Shown: positions 1 through 8,200 of the stretch, piece by piece | Layout of the letters: each line of letters starts with the position of its first letter | How positions within the stretch are numbered: the first letter of the stretch is position 1 | Source of the DNA: an uncultured Prevotellaceae bacterium | GTDB taxonomy: Bacteria > Bacteroidota > Bacteroidia > Bacteroidales > Bacteroidaceae | Length of the DNA stretch: 64,000 nt | Reading direction: 5' to 3' | Assembly (NCBI GenBank): GCA_945865175.1 | Contig: CAMBDA010000004.1 | Span: 1-64,000 of the forward strand | Notes under the pieces: generated by a model | The model's input: only the letters and a program-made list of their open reading frames with translations | Told to the model about the DNA's origin: nothing | Database searches by the model: none | Program-made: the position numbers and the translations under genes

Positions 1-15
1 CAAAATTACCAAAAA

Positions 16-44
16 GGGCTGACTCTTCAAACAGGAGTCAGCCC
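16..44. terminator. Rho-independent terminator hairpin
   Basis: A perfect 10-bp stem (GGGCTGACTC at 16-25, GAGTCAGCCC at 35-44) encloses a 9-nt loop. It is flanked by an A-run on the left and AAATTTTTATT on the right, so it could end transcription from either side. No complete gene that it serves lies in the window to its left. Confidence 0.75.
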
Positions 45-128
45 AAATTTTTATTCTTCGAGGCTTGTATGCATATGCGTGTGAGCGTACGCGAGGTTCT
101 GAGTTTTAGCGGACAACAATAGATCAAA

Positions 129-254
129 ATGAAGAACTCAGGCACATTCCGTTCTGACCAAGGTGCCGATGCCTTTCTTGACCTGCTCTCAATCGTAGAG
201 ACCACTAAGAAACACAACAACTCACCATACGCAGCTATCCGGGCTTTGTTCTAA
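129..254 (+). pseudogene. C-terminal remnant of an IS66-family transposase
   Basis: An open frame of 41 codons runs from ATG 129 to TAA 252-254. The pattern KxSGxFRSxxGADxF, then SIVETTKKH, then AIRALF resembles the extreme C-terminus of IS66-type TnpC transposases. That family is normally around 500 residues, so only the tail remains. A TAG at 120-122 closes the frame just upstream and I could not trace the rest of the transposase. No terminal inverted repeats were recognised. I treat it as a dead fragment marking past insertion-sequence activity at this edge; the family assignment is from memory of the motif. Confidence 0.5.
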
Positions 255-352
255 GCACGGACAACTGCTATATGGTTATCGCTGAATAGTTACTAGTTTG
301 ATTATGAACGTTAATGTTTGTATAAAACTTAAAGTACCGCTATGACAACAAT

Positions 353-372
353 TAATACCGACTAATACCGAC
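353..372 (+). repeat. 10-bp tandem duplication that breaks a reading frame
   Basis: TAATACCGAC occurs twice head to tail (353-362 and 363-372). Reading from ATG 342, the second copy introduces TAA at 363-365. Removing one copy gives a continuous frame from ATG 342 into the conserved AlbA_2 start (ESQNIEFKESW) at 373 onward. It therefore looks like a recent slipped-strand duplication. Confidence 0.85.
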
Positions 373-1527
373 GAAAGTCAAAACATAGAGTTCAAGGAGT
401 CGTGGAACGACAAATACCTTCAGTGGATATGCGGCTTTGCCAATGCGTAGGGCGGTAGAATGTTCATTGGTGTGAACGACAAGCACGAGGTGGTTGGTGT
501 TGACAATTCAAAGAAGCTGATGGAGGATGTTCCGAACAAGGTAAGGGACGTGTTGGGTATAATCGTCGATGTCAATCTCTTGGATGCTGATGGTCTGAAT
601 TATATAGAAGTGGTTGTTGAGGCATATCCTTATCCGATAAGCTATCGTGGTCATTATTATCAGAGGAGTGGATCTACCAACCAAGAACTGAAAGGTGCAG
701 CTCTCGACCGCTTTATGCTTAGGCGGCAAGGCAAGACTTGGGATGGGGTGCCAGTGCCTTATCTCACTGTGGATGATTTGGACAATGCAACATTTGATTT
801 GTTCCGTAGATATGCAAAGCTGAGCAGACGAATGGAAGAGGCAGACTTGCAGGATGACAACAAGGGACTGCTTGAGAAATTGCGTCTTTATGAAGGCTCG
901 TATCTAAAACGTGCTGCTGCATTGTTGTTCCATCCCGACCCTGAGAAATATGTAACAGGAGCGTTCGTGAAAATCGGTTTCTTCAGAGAGGATGCCGACT
1001 TGGTGTATCAGGACGAGATACATGGCAACCTGTTCCAGCAGATACATAAACTGATGGATTTGCTTTGCACAAAATATCTTAAGGCGGTAATAACATACGA
1101 GGGAATCCAGCGCATCGAGACCTTCCCGATGCCGCGAGAGGCATTGAGGGAAGCATTGCTAAACGCTTGCATTAACAAGGATTATTCTGACACGTCGCCC
1201 ATACAAATCAGAGTAACCGACAATATGCTTCAGATAGTCAACGGTGGGGTTCTTCCCGACGGTTGGACTGTAGATACATTGTTGTCGTCGCATCGTAGTA
1301 TTCCATACAATCCTGACATAGCCAACACATTCTTCCGTGCTGGCGAAGTGGAGGCATGGGGTAGGGGCATTGAGCGCATCATCAAGGGCTGCAAAGACGA
1401 TGGCTTCTCTACTGTGAATTTCCGTTACGATGCCTGCGGGCTTTGGACAACATTCAGGTATCAGTATCCTGCCAGGGTAGTTGGAGATACAGAAAACGTC
1501 CATGAAACTACCTTGGTAGGGCATGAA

Positions 1528-1599
1528 ACTACCAAGAAAACTACTAAGAAAACTACCAAGAAAACTACCAAGAAAACTACCAAGAAAACTACCAAGAAA
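1528..1599 (+). repeat. Six tandem 12-bp repeats encoding Thr-Thr-Lys-Lys
   Basis: The unit ACTACCAAGAAA, with one ACTACTAAGAAA variant, is repeated six times in frame. It gives a (TTKK)6 linker between the ATPase-like domain and the C-terminal winged-helix segment of the regulator. Because the unit is a multiple of three, copy-number changes would alter linker length without shifting frame. Confidence 0.9.
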
Positions 1600-1864
1600 A
1601 CATCTGGTATACAAGATGAAATATTAAATTGTCTTCAGAAGAACCCTTATGCTACAGTAAAAGAAGTGCAGATGCAATTCAAAAGTATGACGATTGACGG
1701 AATACAGTATCACATAAGACGCCTTAAGTCAATGGGGCTCTTAAAACGAATTGGACCTGACAAGGGTGGATATTGGCAAGTAGTGGATATGCAGTAACTG
1801 AATAAGATGTATAAAAAGAATACGTTATGTTGACATCATCAATGAATTCAAACGAAAACTATAT

Positions 1865-2371
1865 ATGAGCAGGTTAGACGATCTATATAAGGCAATAGAG
1901 ACGATGCGGCGTGAGCGTTTGTCAACGGCTGACCTTGAGGCAAAGGTGAGCCTCGCGGAAGAAGAAATCATAAAGAATGAGATCCTTCCTGTATTGAAAC
2001 AGAATATTGAACCGGCATTACAGCCTGTGAAGCGGGAATTGGTTCTTGTGGTCGATTATGTGCCTGGCAATCCGCTTAGCGTGCATCTCAGCCGAAAGCG
2101 TAACTTTGCGGCAGAGATACCCGATGCCAAGGAAATAGTGATTGACCCGGAAGTGACTCACTCTAAACATTTCCGCATTGAAACTCAAACACAGCGTGGT
2201 CCTGCAACTGACTTGACTGTGCGGTTTCCTGATGGTGAGGTAATCGCTGAAAAGAAAGCTGCCGACACTTTTGAGAAAACTATAAAGAAAATAGGTGTGG
2301 ATAGGGTTAGGCAATTGGTGGAGCTCCCACTGCCAGCACCATCAGTGCCGCCAGCAGCCATTGTCTTGTAG
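1865..2371 (+). CDS. Hypothetical protein, apparently 3'-truncated and chimeric
   Basis: The 168-residue frame starts at ATG 1865, 67 bases after the disrupted regulator. It has a charged helical N-terminus (residues about 1-60), then a strand-rich part containing ELVLVVDYVPG and VHLSRKRNF, then a KKIGVDRVRQL helix. I recall similar proteins from Bacteroidales islands that continue well beyond this helix. After residue about 149 the sequence turns into VELPLPAPSVPPA, which is the reverse complement of a signal-peptide-coding stretch on the other strand. The last 19 or so residues are therefore probably not native. Function is unknown, and the protein may be non-functional. Confidence 0.55.
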   Translation: MSRLDDLYKAIETMRRERLSTADLEAKVSLAEEEIIKNEILPVLKQNIEPALQPVKRELVLVVDYVPGNPLSVHLSRKRNFAAEIPDAKEIVIDPEVTHSKHFRIETQTQRGPATDLTVRFPDGEVIAEKKAADTFEKTIKKIGVDRVRQLVELPLPAPSVPPAAIVL

Positions 2372-2381
2372 TCATAATCAT
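2307..2381 (-). pseudogene. 5' fragment of a secreted-protein gene (signal peptide only)
   Basis: On the minus strand a frame from ATG 2381 encodes 24 residues: MIMTTRQW, then a hydrophobic LLAALMVLAVGA core, then APPIA and a stop at the junction with the 1865-2371 gene. A -7 type promoter box lies 22-30 bases upstream. This looks like the start of an exported protein whose body was removed when the left-hand segment recombined in. The window holds no continuation of it. Confidence 0.55.
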
Positions 2382-2402
2382 ATAAGTAATAGATTTTTGC
2401 TC

Positions 2403-2411
2403 GCAAAGATA
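2403..2411 (-). promoter_or_regulatory. -7 box (TATCTTTGC) of the truncated minus-strand gene
   Basis: The reverse complement reads TATCTTTGC and matches the Bacteroidetes TAnnTTTG element. A TTTTGCAG stretch lies roughly 20 bases further upstream. It would drive transcription into the signal-peptide remnant and antisense into the 1865-2371 gene. Confidence 0.55.
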
Positions 2412-2580
2412 CTGCCATTTGAGATAACTGCAAAATGATTTATGCTTTTTTTGAGTGACACAGGAAACAAATGAAACCTCCAAATTTACAGCCGAGTTTT
2501 CCGGGTTCACTTCAGTACATTGGTCCACTCTTCCGGGTCGATGAACCTGTCCCTTTGATTCAAATGTGGGTCATAATACC

Positions 2581-2727
2581 AAAAAAAAGAGGGTGTTTCA
2601 ACTTGAACACCCATCTTTCACATTTTAATTGCATCGCATGCTTCCCTACCCTCACGGGCTTTTGGAGCATGCCGGGCCAAATTCAATAACAATCTTTTTT
2701 GGCCTCACAAACTAACACCATGAAAAA
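2581..2727 (-). ncRNA. Candidate small RNA with its own promoter and terminator
   Basis: On the minus strand a TAATTTTG box (2734-2741) predicts a start near 2727. The following 147 bases hold three hairpins: GGCCAA/TTGGCC (2699-2704 with 2675-2680), an imperfect GCATGCTCC stem (2664-2672 with 2636-2645) capped by a CCC-GTGA-GGG tetraloop hairpin, and a GGGTGTT/AACACCC terminator followed by a T-run (2581-2612). No convincing reading frame covers it. It does not match a riboswitch, SRP or 6S consensus that I can recall, so the family is unknown. A riboswitch leader for the MATE gene is unlikely because that gene's promoter lies to the right and points away. Confidence 0.42.
2591..2612. terminator. 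Rho-independent terminator
   Basis: The 7-bp stem GGGTGTT (2591-2597) / AACACCC (2606-2612) has an 8-nt loop. An 8-A run immediately to the left gives the U-tract for minus-strand transcripts. To the right is only a weaker ATCTTTCACATTTT, so minus-strand use is favoured. Confidence 0.65.
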
Positions 2728-2733
2728 CCGATG

Positions 2734-2741
2734 CAAAATTA
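2734..2741 (-). promoter_or_regulatory. -7 box (TAATTTTG) of the candidate small RNA
   Basis: The reverse complement of CAAAATTA gives TAATTTTG, a fit to TAnnTTTG. It sits about 8 bases before the first structured element of the putative minus-strand RNA. The -33 element is not clear. Confidence 0.4.
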
Positions 2742-2845
2742 CACACTTTTCTTACAATCCGAAATAAAAGCGTCATGTTTTCTGTTGTTTTATAAAATTT
2801 ATTGATTTAAGTCAACTTGGCGGAACAAGATACGGCATTTTTTTG

Positions 2846-2853
2846 TAACTTTG
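2846..2853 (+). promoter_or_regulatory. -7 box (TAACTTTG) of the MATE transporter operon
   Basis: TAACTTTGC fits the Bacteroidetes sigma-ABfr -7 consensus. It lies 36 bases before ATG 2890, leaving a leader with a CACACATACACACACATACATACG low-complexity stretch. A TTGG at about 2816 may be the -33 element. Confidence 0.65.
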
Positions 2854-2889
2854 CACCCGATTTCACACATACACACACATACATACGAA

Positions 2890-4263
2890 ATGGACAACAA
2901 AAGCACCAAGCCTTATGTTCCCACGGAACTGGGAACCGAGAATGTGGGCAAACTTCTTGCCAAATATGCCCTGCCTTCCATCATCGCCATGGTGGCATCC
3001 TCCACCTATAACATCATAGACAGCATCTTTGTGGGGCAGGGCGTGGGAGACATGGCAATCAGCGGCATGGCCGTGGCCTACCCTTTTATGAACCTGTCCA
3101 CCGCACTGGGTGCCATGGTGGGCGTGGGGGCCAGCACGGTCATCAGCGTGCGGCTGGGCCAAGGGAAATATGACGTGGCACAGCATATCCTGGGCAACAC
3201 GCTCTCGCTGAACATTCTGATTGGAATCATCTTTACCGTGGCGGGCATCTATTTCATGGACCCCATCCTGGGCATCTTCGGGGCCACCAGTGCCACACTG
3301 CCCTATGCCCACGAATACATGCTCATCATCCTGCTGGGCAACATTGTCACCCATTGCTACTTCGGGCTGAATGCCGTGTTGCGAAGCGCAGGACATCCCA
3401 AGGCGGCCATGAACCTCACCTTCCTCACCATCCTCGTCAACACGGTGCTGGACCCGCTGTTTATCTTCGGCTTCGGATGGGGCATTGCCGGTGCTGCCTG
3501 GGCCACCATCCTGGCACAGGCTGTCTCGCTGGCGGTGCAGCTGCGCCTCTTCAGCAGAAAGAGTGAACTGCTCCACTTGCGCAAGGGCACCTACCGTCTG
3601 CATCCCGACATCGTGAGGCAGATACTGGCCATCGGCCTGAGCCCGTTCCTGATGAATGCCTGTGCCTGTCTGGTGGTGCTCATCTGCAACAACAGGCTGC
3701 TGCAATACGGAGGCGACCTGGCCATCGGGGCCTATGGCATCGTGAACCGTGTACTGTTTGTGTTCGTCACCATCGTCTTCGGCCTGATACAGGGCATGCA
3801 GCCCATTGTGGGCTATAACTGGGGAGCCCATCTCGACCACCGGGTATGGCAGGTACTACGATACAGCATGATTGCAGCCACGGCGGTCACCACCACGGCC
3901 TTCCTGGTAGGCGAACTGATGCCCGAGCTGGTCATCCATGCCTTCGGTGCAGGTCCTGAGCTGACGGGTATTGCCACCCGTGGCTATCGCATCGTGGTCG
4001 CCCTGTTCCCGCTGGTGGGCATGCAGATGGTGATAGGCAACTTTTTCCAGAGCATCGGCCATGCTGCCAAGAGCATCTTCCTGAGCCTGACCAGACAGCT
4101 GATTTTCCTGTTGCCCCTGCTCATCTTCCTGCCCCGGTGGTGGGAACTGGACGGGGTGTGGTGGAGCATGCCCATCTCTGACGGGGTGAGCTTCATGGTG
4201 GCGGGCACCATGCTCGTGTGGCAGATGGGACGGCTGAAACGAAAGCACAGGCCACAGGCATGA
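2890..4263 (+). CDS. MATE family efflux transporter
   Basis: This is an inner-membrane multidrug and toxin extrusion antiporter of 457 residues, the usual length for the family, with about 12 hydrophobic segments. The two MATE halves are visible: the first has ALPSIIAMVASSTYNIIDSIFVGQ and GGTVISVRLGQG-like segments near residues 28-120, the second has GLIQGMQPIVGYNWGA near residue 310. ATG 2890 is chosen over an upstream TTG at 2851 because the latter overlaps the promoter's -7 box. The stop overlaps the start of the phosphoesterase gene (ATGA at 4260-4263), so the two are translationally coupled. The substrate is not predictable. Confidence 0.9.
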   Translation: MDNKSTKPYVPTELGTENVGKLLAKYALPSIIAMVASSTYNIIDSIFVGQGVGDMAISGMAVAYPFMNLSTALGAMVGVGASTVISVRLGQGKYDVAQHILGNTLSLNILIGIIFTVAGIYFMDPILGIFGATSATLPYAHEYMLIILLGNIVTHCYFGLNAVLRSAGHPKAAMNLTFLTILVNTVLDPLFIFGFGWGIAGAAWATILAQAVSLAVQLRLFSRKSELLHLRKGTYRLHPDIVRQILAIGLSPFLMNACACLVVLICNNRLLQYGGDLAIGAYGIVNRVLFVFVTIVFGLIQGMQPIVGYNWGAHLDHRVWQVLRYSMIAATAVTTTAFLVGELMPELVIHAFGAGPELTGIATRGYRIVVALFPLVGMQMVIGNFFQSIGHAAKSIFLSLTRQLIFLLPLLIFLPRWWELDGVWWSMPISDGVSFMVAGTMLVWQMGRLKRKHRPQA

Positions 4264-4745
4264 AACGCATAGGACTGCTCAGCGACACCCATGGATACTG
4301 GGACGAGCGATACAGAAGGTATTTTTCCGAATGTGACGAGATATGGCATGCGGGCGACATAGGGTCGATGCAGGTAGTGGAGGGCTTGCAGGACATCTGC
4401 CTGCTGAGGGCCGTGTGCGGCAACATCGACGGGGGAGACGTGAGGCGGATGTTCCCCACGGTGCTGCGCTGGAAATGCGAGGAAGCAGAGATTATGATGA
4501 CGCACATCGGTGGCTATCCCGGCCACTATGACCCGCGCATCCGCAAGAATCTGTTTTCACACCCTCCCCACCTTTTCATCAGCGGCCACAGCCACATCCT
4601 GAAGGTGTGCTACGACGATGCGCTGGGCACCCTCCATATCAACCCCGGGGCGGCGGGAATACAAGGCTGGCAACAAGTGCGCACACTGGTGCGCTTCACC
4701 GTAGACAACCTTGCATTCCGCGACCTTGAGGTCATAGAGCTGTAA
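4260..4745 (+). CDS. YfcE/MJ0936-type metallophosphoesterase
   Basis: This 161-residue cytoplasmic calcineurin-like phosphodiesterase has a full set of metal-binding motifs: SDTHG (Asp9, His11), HAGDIGS, CGNIDGG, a central THIGGYPGHYD and a terminal ISGHSH. Family members hydrolyse phosphodiesters with manganese or similar metals; the physiological substrate is usually unknown. The start is ATG 4260 inside the MATE stop (ATGA overlap), which also removes a spurious N-terminal extension. The gene ends 12 bases before the convergent small secreted protein gene. Confidence 0.88.
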   Translation: MKRIGLLSDTHGYWDERYRRYFSECDEIWHAGDIGSMQVVEGLQDICLLRAVCGNIDGGDVRRMFPTVLRWKCEEAEIMMTHIGGYPGHYDPRIRKNLFSHPPHLFISGHSHILKVCYDDALGTLHINPGAAGIQGWQQVRTLVRFTVDNLAFRDLEVIEL

Positions 4746-4757
4746 ATCCCTTACAAC

Positions 4758-5135
4758 CTACTTATTCTCGGTAAAGGTGAACCACGTCTGGCTCTTGGCC
4801 GGAACCTCCACCTCCAGCATGAGCCTTCCCCGGGAATCCAGTTTCATCTTCCGTGCCTTGCCATCCTGGCAACTCACATAGGCATTCTTCTGCAAGCCCG
4901 TATAGTAGAGGTCGACATGAAGCGTGCGGGTGATGAGTTCATCGAGCGACACACAGGCCACATTGGGCTGCAGCGTGAACGTGCGGCGCACAAGTCCGTT
5001 TGCTATTGACAGACAGCCGTCGGGGAGGGTTGTCACCAGGGTGGTGTCGGTAATTTTTTCTACGAGCCAGTCCTGGGAGGCTGCGTGTAGTGTGCCCATA
5101 CAAGTGAGGGCCGTCAATAGTAAGTGTCTTTTCAT
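4758..5135 (-). CDS. Small secreted protein, possible internal-deletion remnant of a glycosidase
   Basis: A signal peptide (MKRHLLLTALTCMGTLHA, about 18 residues) is followed by roughly 107 mature residues. The first part, with SIANGLVRRTF and PNVACVSLDELIT, resembles the N-terminal sandwich of large alpha-galactosidase-like proteins. The last part, with YYTGL, ARKMKLDSRGRL and VEVPAKSQTWFT, resembles the C-terminal sandwich of such enzymes. No catalytic barrel lies between them, so an in-frame deletion of a larger glycosidase gene is one reading. A free-standing small protein is the other. It follows sprA on the same strand after about 70 bases and may share its transcript. Confidence 0.6.
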   Translation of the reverse strand: MKRHLLLTALTCMGTLHAASQDWLVEKITDTTLVTTLPDGCLSIANGLVRRTFTLQPNVACVSLDELITRTLHVDLYYTGLQKNAYVSCQDGKARKMKLDSRGRLMLEVEVPAKSQTWFTFTENK

Positions 5136-5204
5136 CTCTGTTTGTGTGTTTTAACTAGTTATTTGATAAAGTGAATCTGTCATCGTCATGTCCGCGCTGG
5201 GCTC

Positions 5205-8200
5205 CTATCTTGTGAGCGAGAATTTCATACTCAGGCCGAAGTCCTGCGTGATGGTGGGATAGGCGCTGCTCGAGAGCAGGGGCTGGCTGCGCTGCCGGTC
5301 GTAGTACATGCTCAGCGACACCATCTTGCTGACCGAGTATTCTATGCTGGCACTGGTCTTGAAGGCCTTGCTGCCCGAGGTGGCCTCGGAAAGGCTCGTC
5401 TGCAGGTCTCTGCGGTAAGCACTCTGGTTGCGCAGGCTGAAGTCGAAACGCAGGTTCAGGTCGTGGGCAAAGGTGTTGCGCTTCGAGGTGGCAGTGACAG
5501 CACCCGCCGTCTGCTGGTCCTTGGTCTTGTCCTTGGCCGAAGTCTTGCGCTGGCTGTTACGGTTCTGGCGCTGGCTGGCCTTCTTGCCGCCGAAGAGAGT
5601 GGACAGCTTGAAGTCGTTGATCTTGTAGCCCCATCCGATGACCATGTCCTTGGAACTGGTCTCGTTCACCTGGGCACTGGTGACACTGAGCGTGGCCACC
5701 CGGGTGCTCTTGTATTCTACCTTCAGCGTCATGTTGTTGGTGAAGGTGAGATTGAGTCCCAACAGGGGCGAGAAGCTCTCGTTGAGGCTGACCGTGGAAA
5801 TGTCGTAGACCGAGGAGGGCTGGTACTGTCCGGTGGTGGTGCCCAGCACATAGCCCATCGACCCGCCGCTTCCCATGGTCTCTATCCATGCGCTGTAGCT
5901 GTTATAGGAGCCAATGGTGTACACGCTCTTGTAGGCATGGGTGAGCGTGACGCTCTTGAAATGGTCGCGCACCCAGGGCAGATTGCCCAGTCCCTTGTAG
6001 GTAAGGCTCCAATTGGGCAGCATCTTGGCCAGCGAGGGAAAGAGGTCGAGGCTTGCCTTGTGGGCATCCCCTCCGGTATAGGCAGCCAGAAAGGCCGGAA
6101 TCATCACGTCGGCGCCATACTTGTCCACCGTGCCGTTGGCAGGGTCAAAATCGCCCTTCAGTCCCGTGGCGGCAGGGTACTGGGTGCCCACGTAGCGGTT
6201 CTCCACCCGCTGCTGGAAGATGTCGAGATAGTGCTGCAGGTCCGAGAAGGTCTTGCTGCGGTAGCCATTTCCGGCATTGCCCTGACTGCGGAAGGCCGTC
6301 CTGATGGAGATGGTGGTCATGTTGAAGGAGCCGCTCTGGGTGGTGGGGTTGCCCACGTACATATACTGTATGCTCTTGTTGCGGCCCATGGTGCGGCTCA
6401 TGTTGAGGTCAATCTTGAGGTCGGTGAGGGGCTCCAGTGTAGCCTTTATCTGCACGTCCTCGGTGCGTGCGGTGGTAGCCGGTGTGCTCACACTGTCGGC
6501 ACACAGCAGCCATCCCCTGTCTTTGGCCCGTTCGATATAGGAATCGCCCACCAGACCGAAGCCGAAGTCCAGGCCCGGAGAGAACACATGGTCGGCCCCC
6601 TTGCGCTGTCCCAGCATGTCACCCACATCGGGCAGGAAGCCCGGCAGGGACAAGTTGTATGTGTTGCGATAGCTCACGCTCACATTTCTCACCATCATCA
6701 GCAGGCGGGCACCGGCCTGTGCCCATGTGTACCACTTGGTTTCCTCCCGCTTGGGCAGGGCGATGATATTGAGGCGCAGCTTGGTGGTGTCGGCCGGATT
6801 GTTCTTGATGCGCAGGGTGGTTTCGTCCACACGCTTGTAGCGTATCTTCACGGGATGTCCCGTACTGTCGAGGGCCGACACGCGCAGGCGGTTGCTCTTC
6901 TGGTCGTGCTTCACCACCAGCTGCGAGTCGGGGAAGAGGACAATCTCCTTCACAAATCCCTTCACCTTGCGGGCGGGCACCTTCTGGGCGGTCACGCCCT
7001 TGGCATTGGTCTGCTGCCTGCGGGCCAGAATGGTGTCGAGGGGGACGCCCGTCTTCTCGCTCTCCTCCCTGGCCTTCTGCAGGGCTTCGGCCTCAGCCTC
7101 CTTCTGCTTGCGTTTGGCCTCATCGTCGCGCTTCTTCTCCTGCACCTTCTTGTTGGCCTCGCTTCTGGCATTGGAGGCCGAGAAGCGCTTGTTGGCCTCC
7201 TTCAGGAAGCTGGAGTGGTTGTAGAGGGTTTCCAGGGCCAGACGGCCATTGAGGTTGACGGTGCGCTGGGTATTGATGTTGTTGCCCAGCGTGCGGCCGC
7301 CCTCCAGTTCGGCTCCGCGTTTCCACGAGTAGTTGGCCGTATAGGCGGCATCGGCCGTCACCCAGTCGAGGATGGGGATGCGGTTGATAGGTATCTTGTA
7401 GCTGAGTTGTGACTGCTGGCTGTAGTCGAGCGGACGGCCGAAATGGCGCAGGCTGTGCCGCACACTGTCCTTCCAGGCATCATAGCGGTCGGGGTAGAGG
7501 TCCTTGTTCACCTGCATGTAGGGTTCCTCCACCTCGGCACGGGTGGAGCTCTGGAAGGTGAAGTGGAGGGCCTTGAAGATGTCCCACCGGAGCTGGAAGC
7601 TACGGTTCCACAGGAAGTTCTGGCTGAAGCTTACAGGCAGCTGGGCGGGCGACTGCAGGTTTTCCAGGTCACGCTCCTGCAGTTCATAGTAGTTGCGCAC
7701 AAGGTCGGTGCTGAACGTGAGGCTCTGCGGGGCGAAGGACAGGTTCTGGTCCTTCACTATCTGCAGCCACTTGCTTTTCGACTTGAGGTTCTTGAAGGGC
7801 TCCCATGCCTTCCAGTTGGGCGACCAGCTGTAGTTCATGCCGCCCTTCCAGGTCTTCTCGTGCTCATACACGGTGGTTTCGCCCTCCACACTGCGGCTGG
7901 AGTGGCTGTAGTTGAAGCTGAAGTTGCGGGGGTCGTAGGGCATAGGATGCTTCTTGGTGCCCACGTTCACACGGATGCCGCTGAAGGAGAGGTTCTTGCT
8001 GTTTTCACGATGGGTGGTGAGCGTCTCCAGCGAGTCCTTCTCGGCCTTGGTGGCGAGGGCGTCCAGCGCATCCTGCAACAGCATGTCGGTGTCGAAGGGG
8101 TTGTACTTGGGCTTGATGGTCTCGCGCGAATAACTATAATATAAAGGTACGCTCACCTTGGCCTTTTCGGGCAGCAGCCTGCCCAGGTCGATGCTTGTGG

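Larger units (their letters stand above)
342..1797 (+). pseudogene. AlbA_2 / Schlafen-like ATP-binding transcriptional regulator, disrupted 5' end
   Basis: This belongs to the Bacteroidales family of putative DNA-binding proteins with an N-terminal AlbA_2 (Schlafen AAA_4-like) domain, a histidine-kinase-type ATPase fold and a C-terminal winged helix. The ATPase part shows REALLNACINKDYS and the late GEVEAWGRGIERI motif. The N-terminal IEFKESW and GRMFIGVND strands are present but split: ATG 342 is separated from them by a 10-bp duplication, and TAG 448-450 interrupts FANA-x-GGR where family members usually have Gln, one base from CAG. An uninterrupted 445-residue frame starts at ATG 460, but that start would cut off the first AlbA_2 strand and helix. 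A Thr/Lys repeat links the ATPase to the final HTH-like segment (DEILNCLQKNP onward). It is most likely a pseudogene. Internal initiation at 460 is the alternative. Confidence 0.7.

Noticed and set aside
1528-1599. Regular 12-bp repeats that could suggest a CRISPR-like array
   Set aside because: The units are directly abutting with no spacers, are in frame within a protein gene and encode TTKK.
2471-2689. 72-codon plus-strand frame in the gap before the MATE gene
   Set aside because: It runs through the terminator hairpin and the inverted repeats, and its peptide has no gene-like features.
2636-2704. The inverted repeats as a riboswitch for the MATE transporter
   Set aside because: The MATE promoter lies downstream at 2846 and points right, so this structure is not in its leader; the fit is better as a minus-strand transcript.
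2851-2889. N-terminal extension of the MATE protein from TTG 2851
   Set aside because: It would start within the -7 box of the promoter and adds a His/Thr-rich stretch unlike MATE N-termini.
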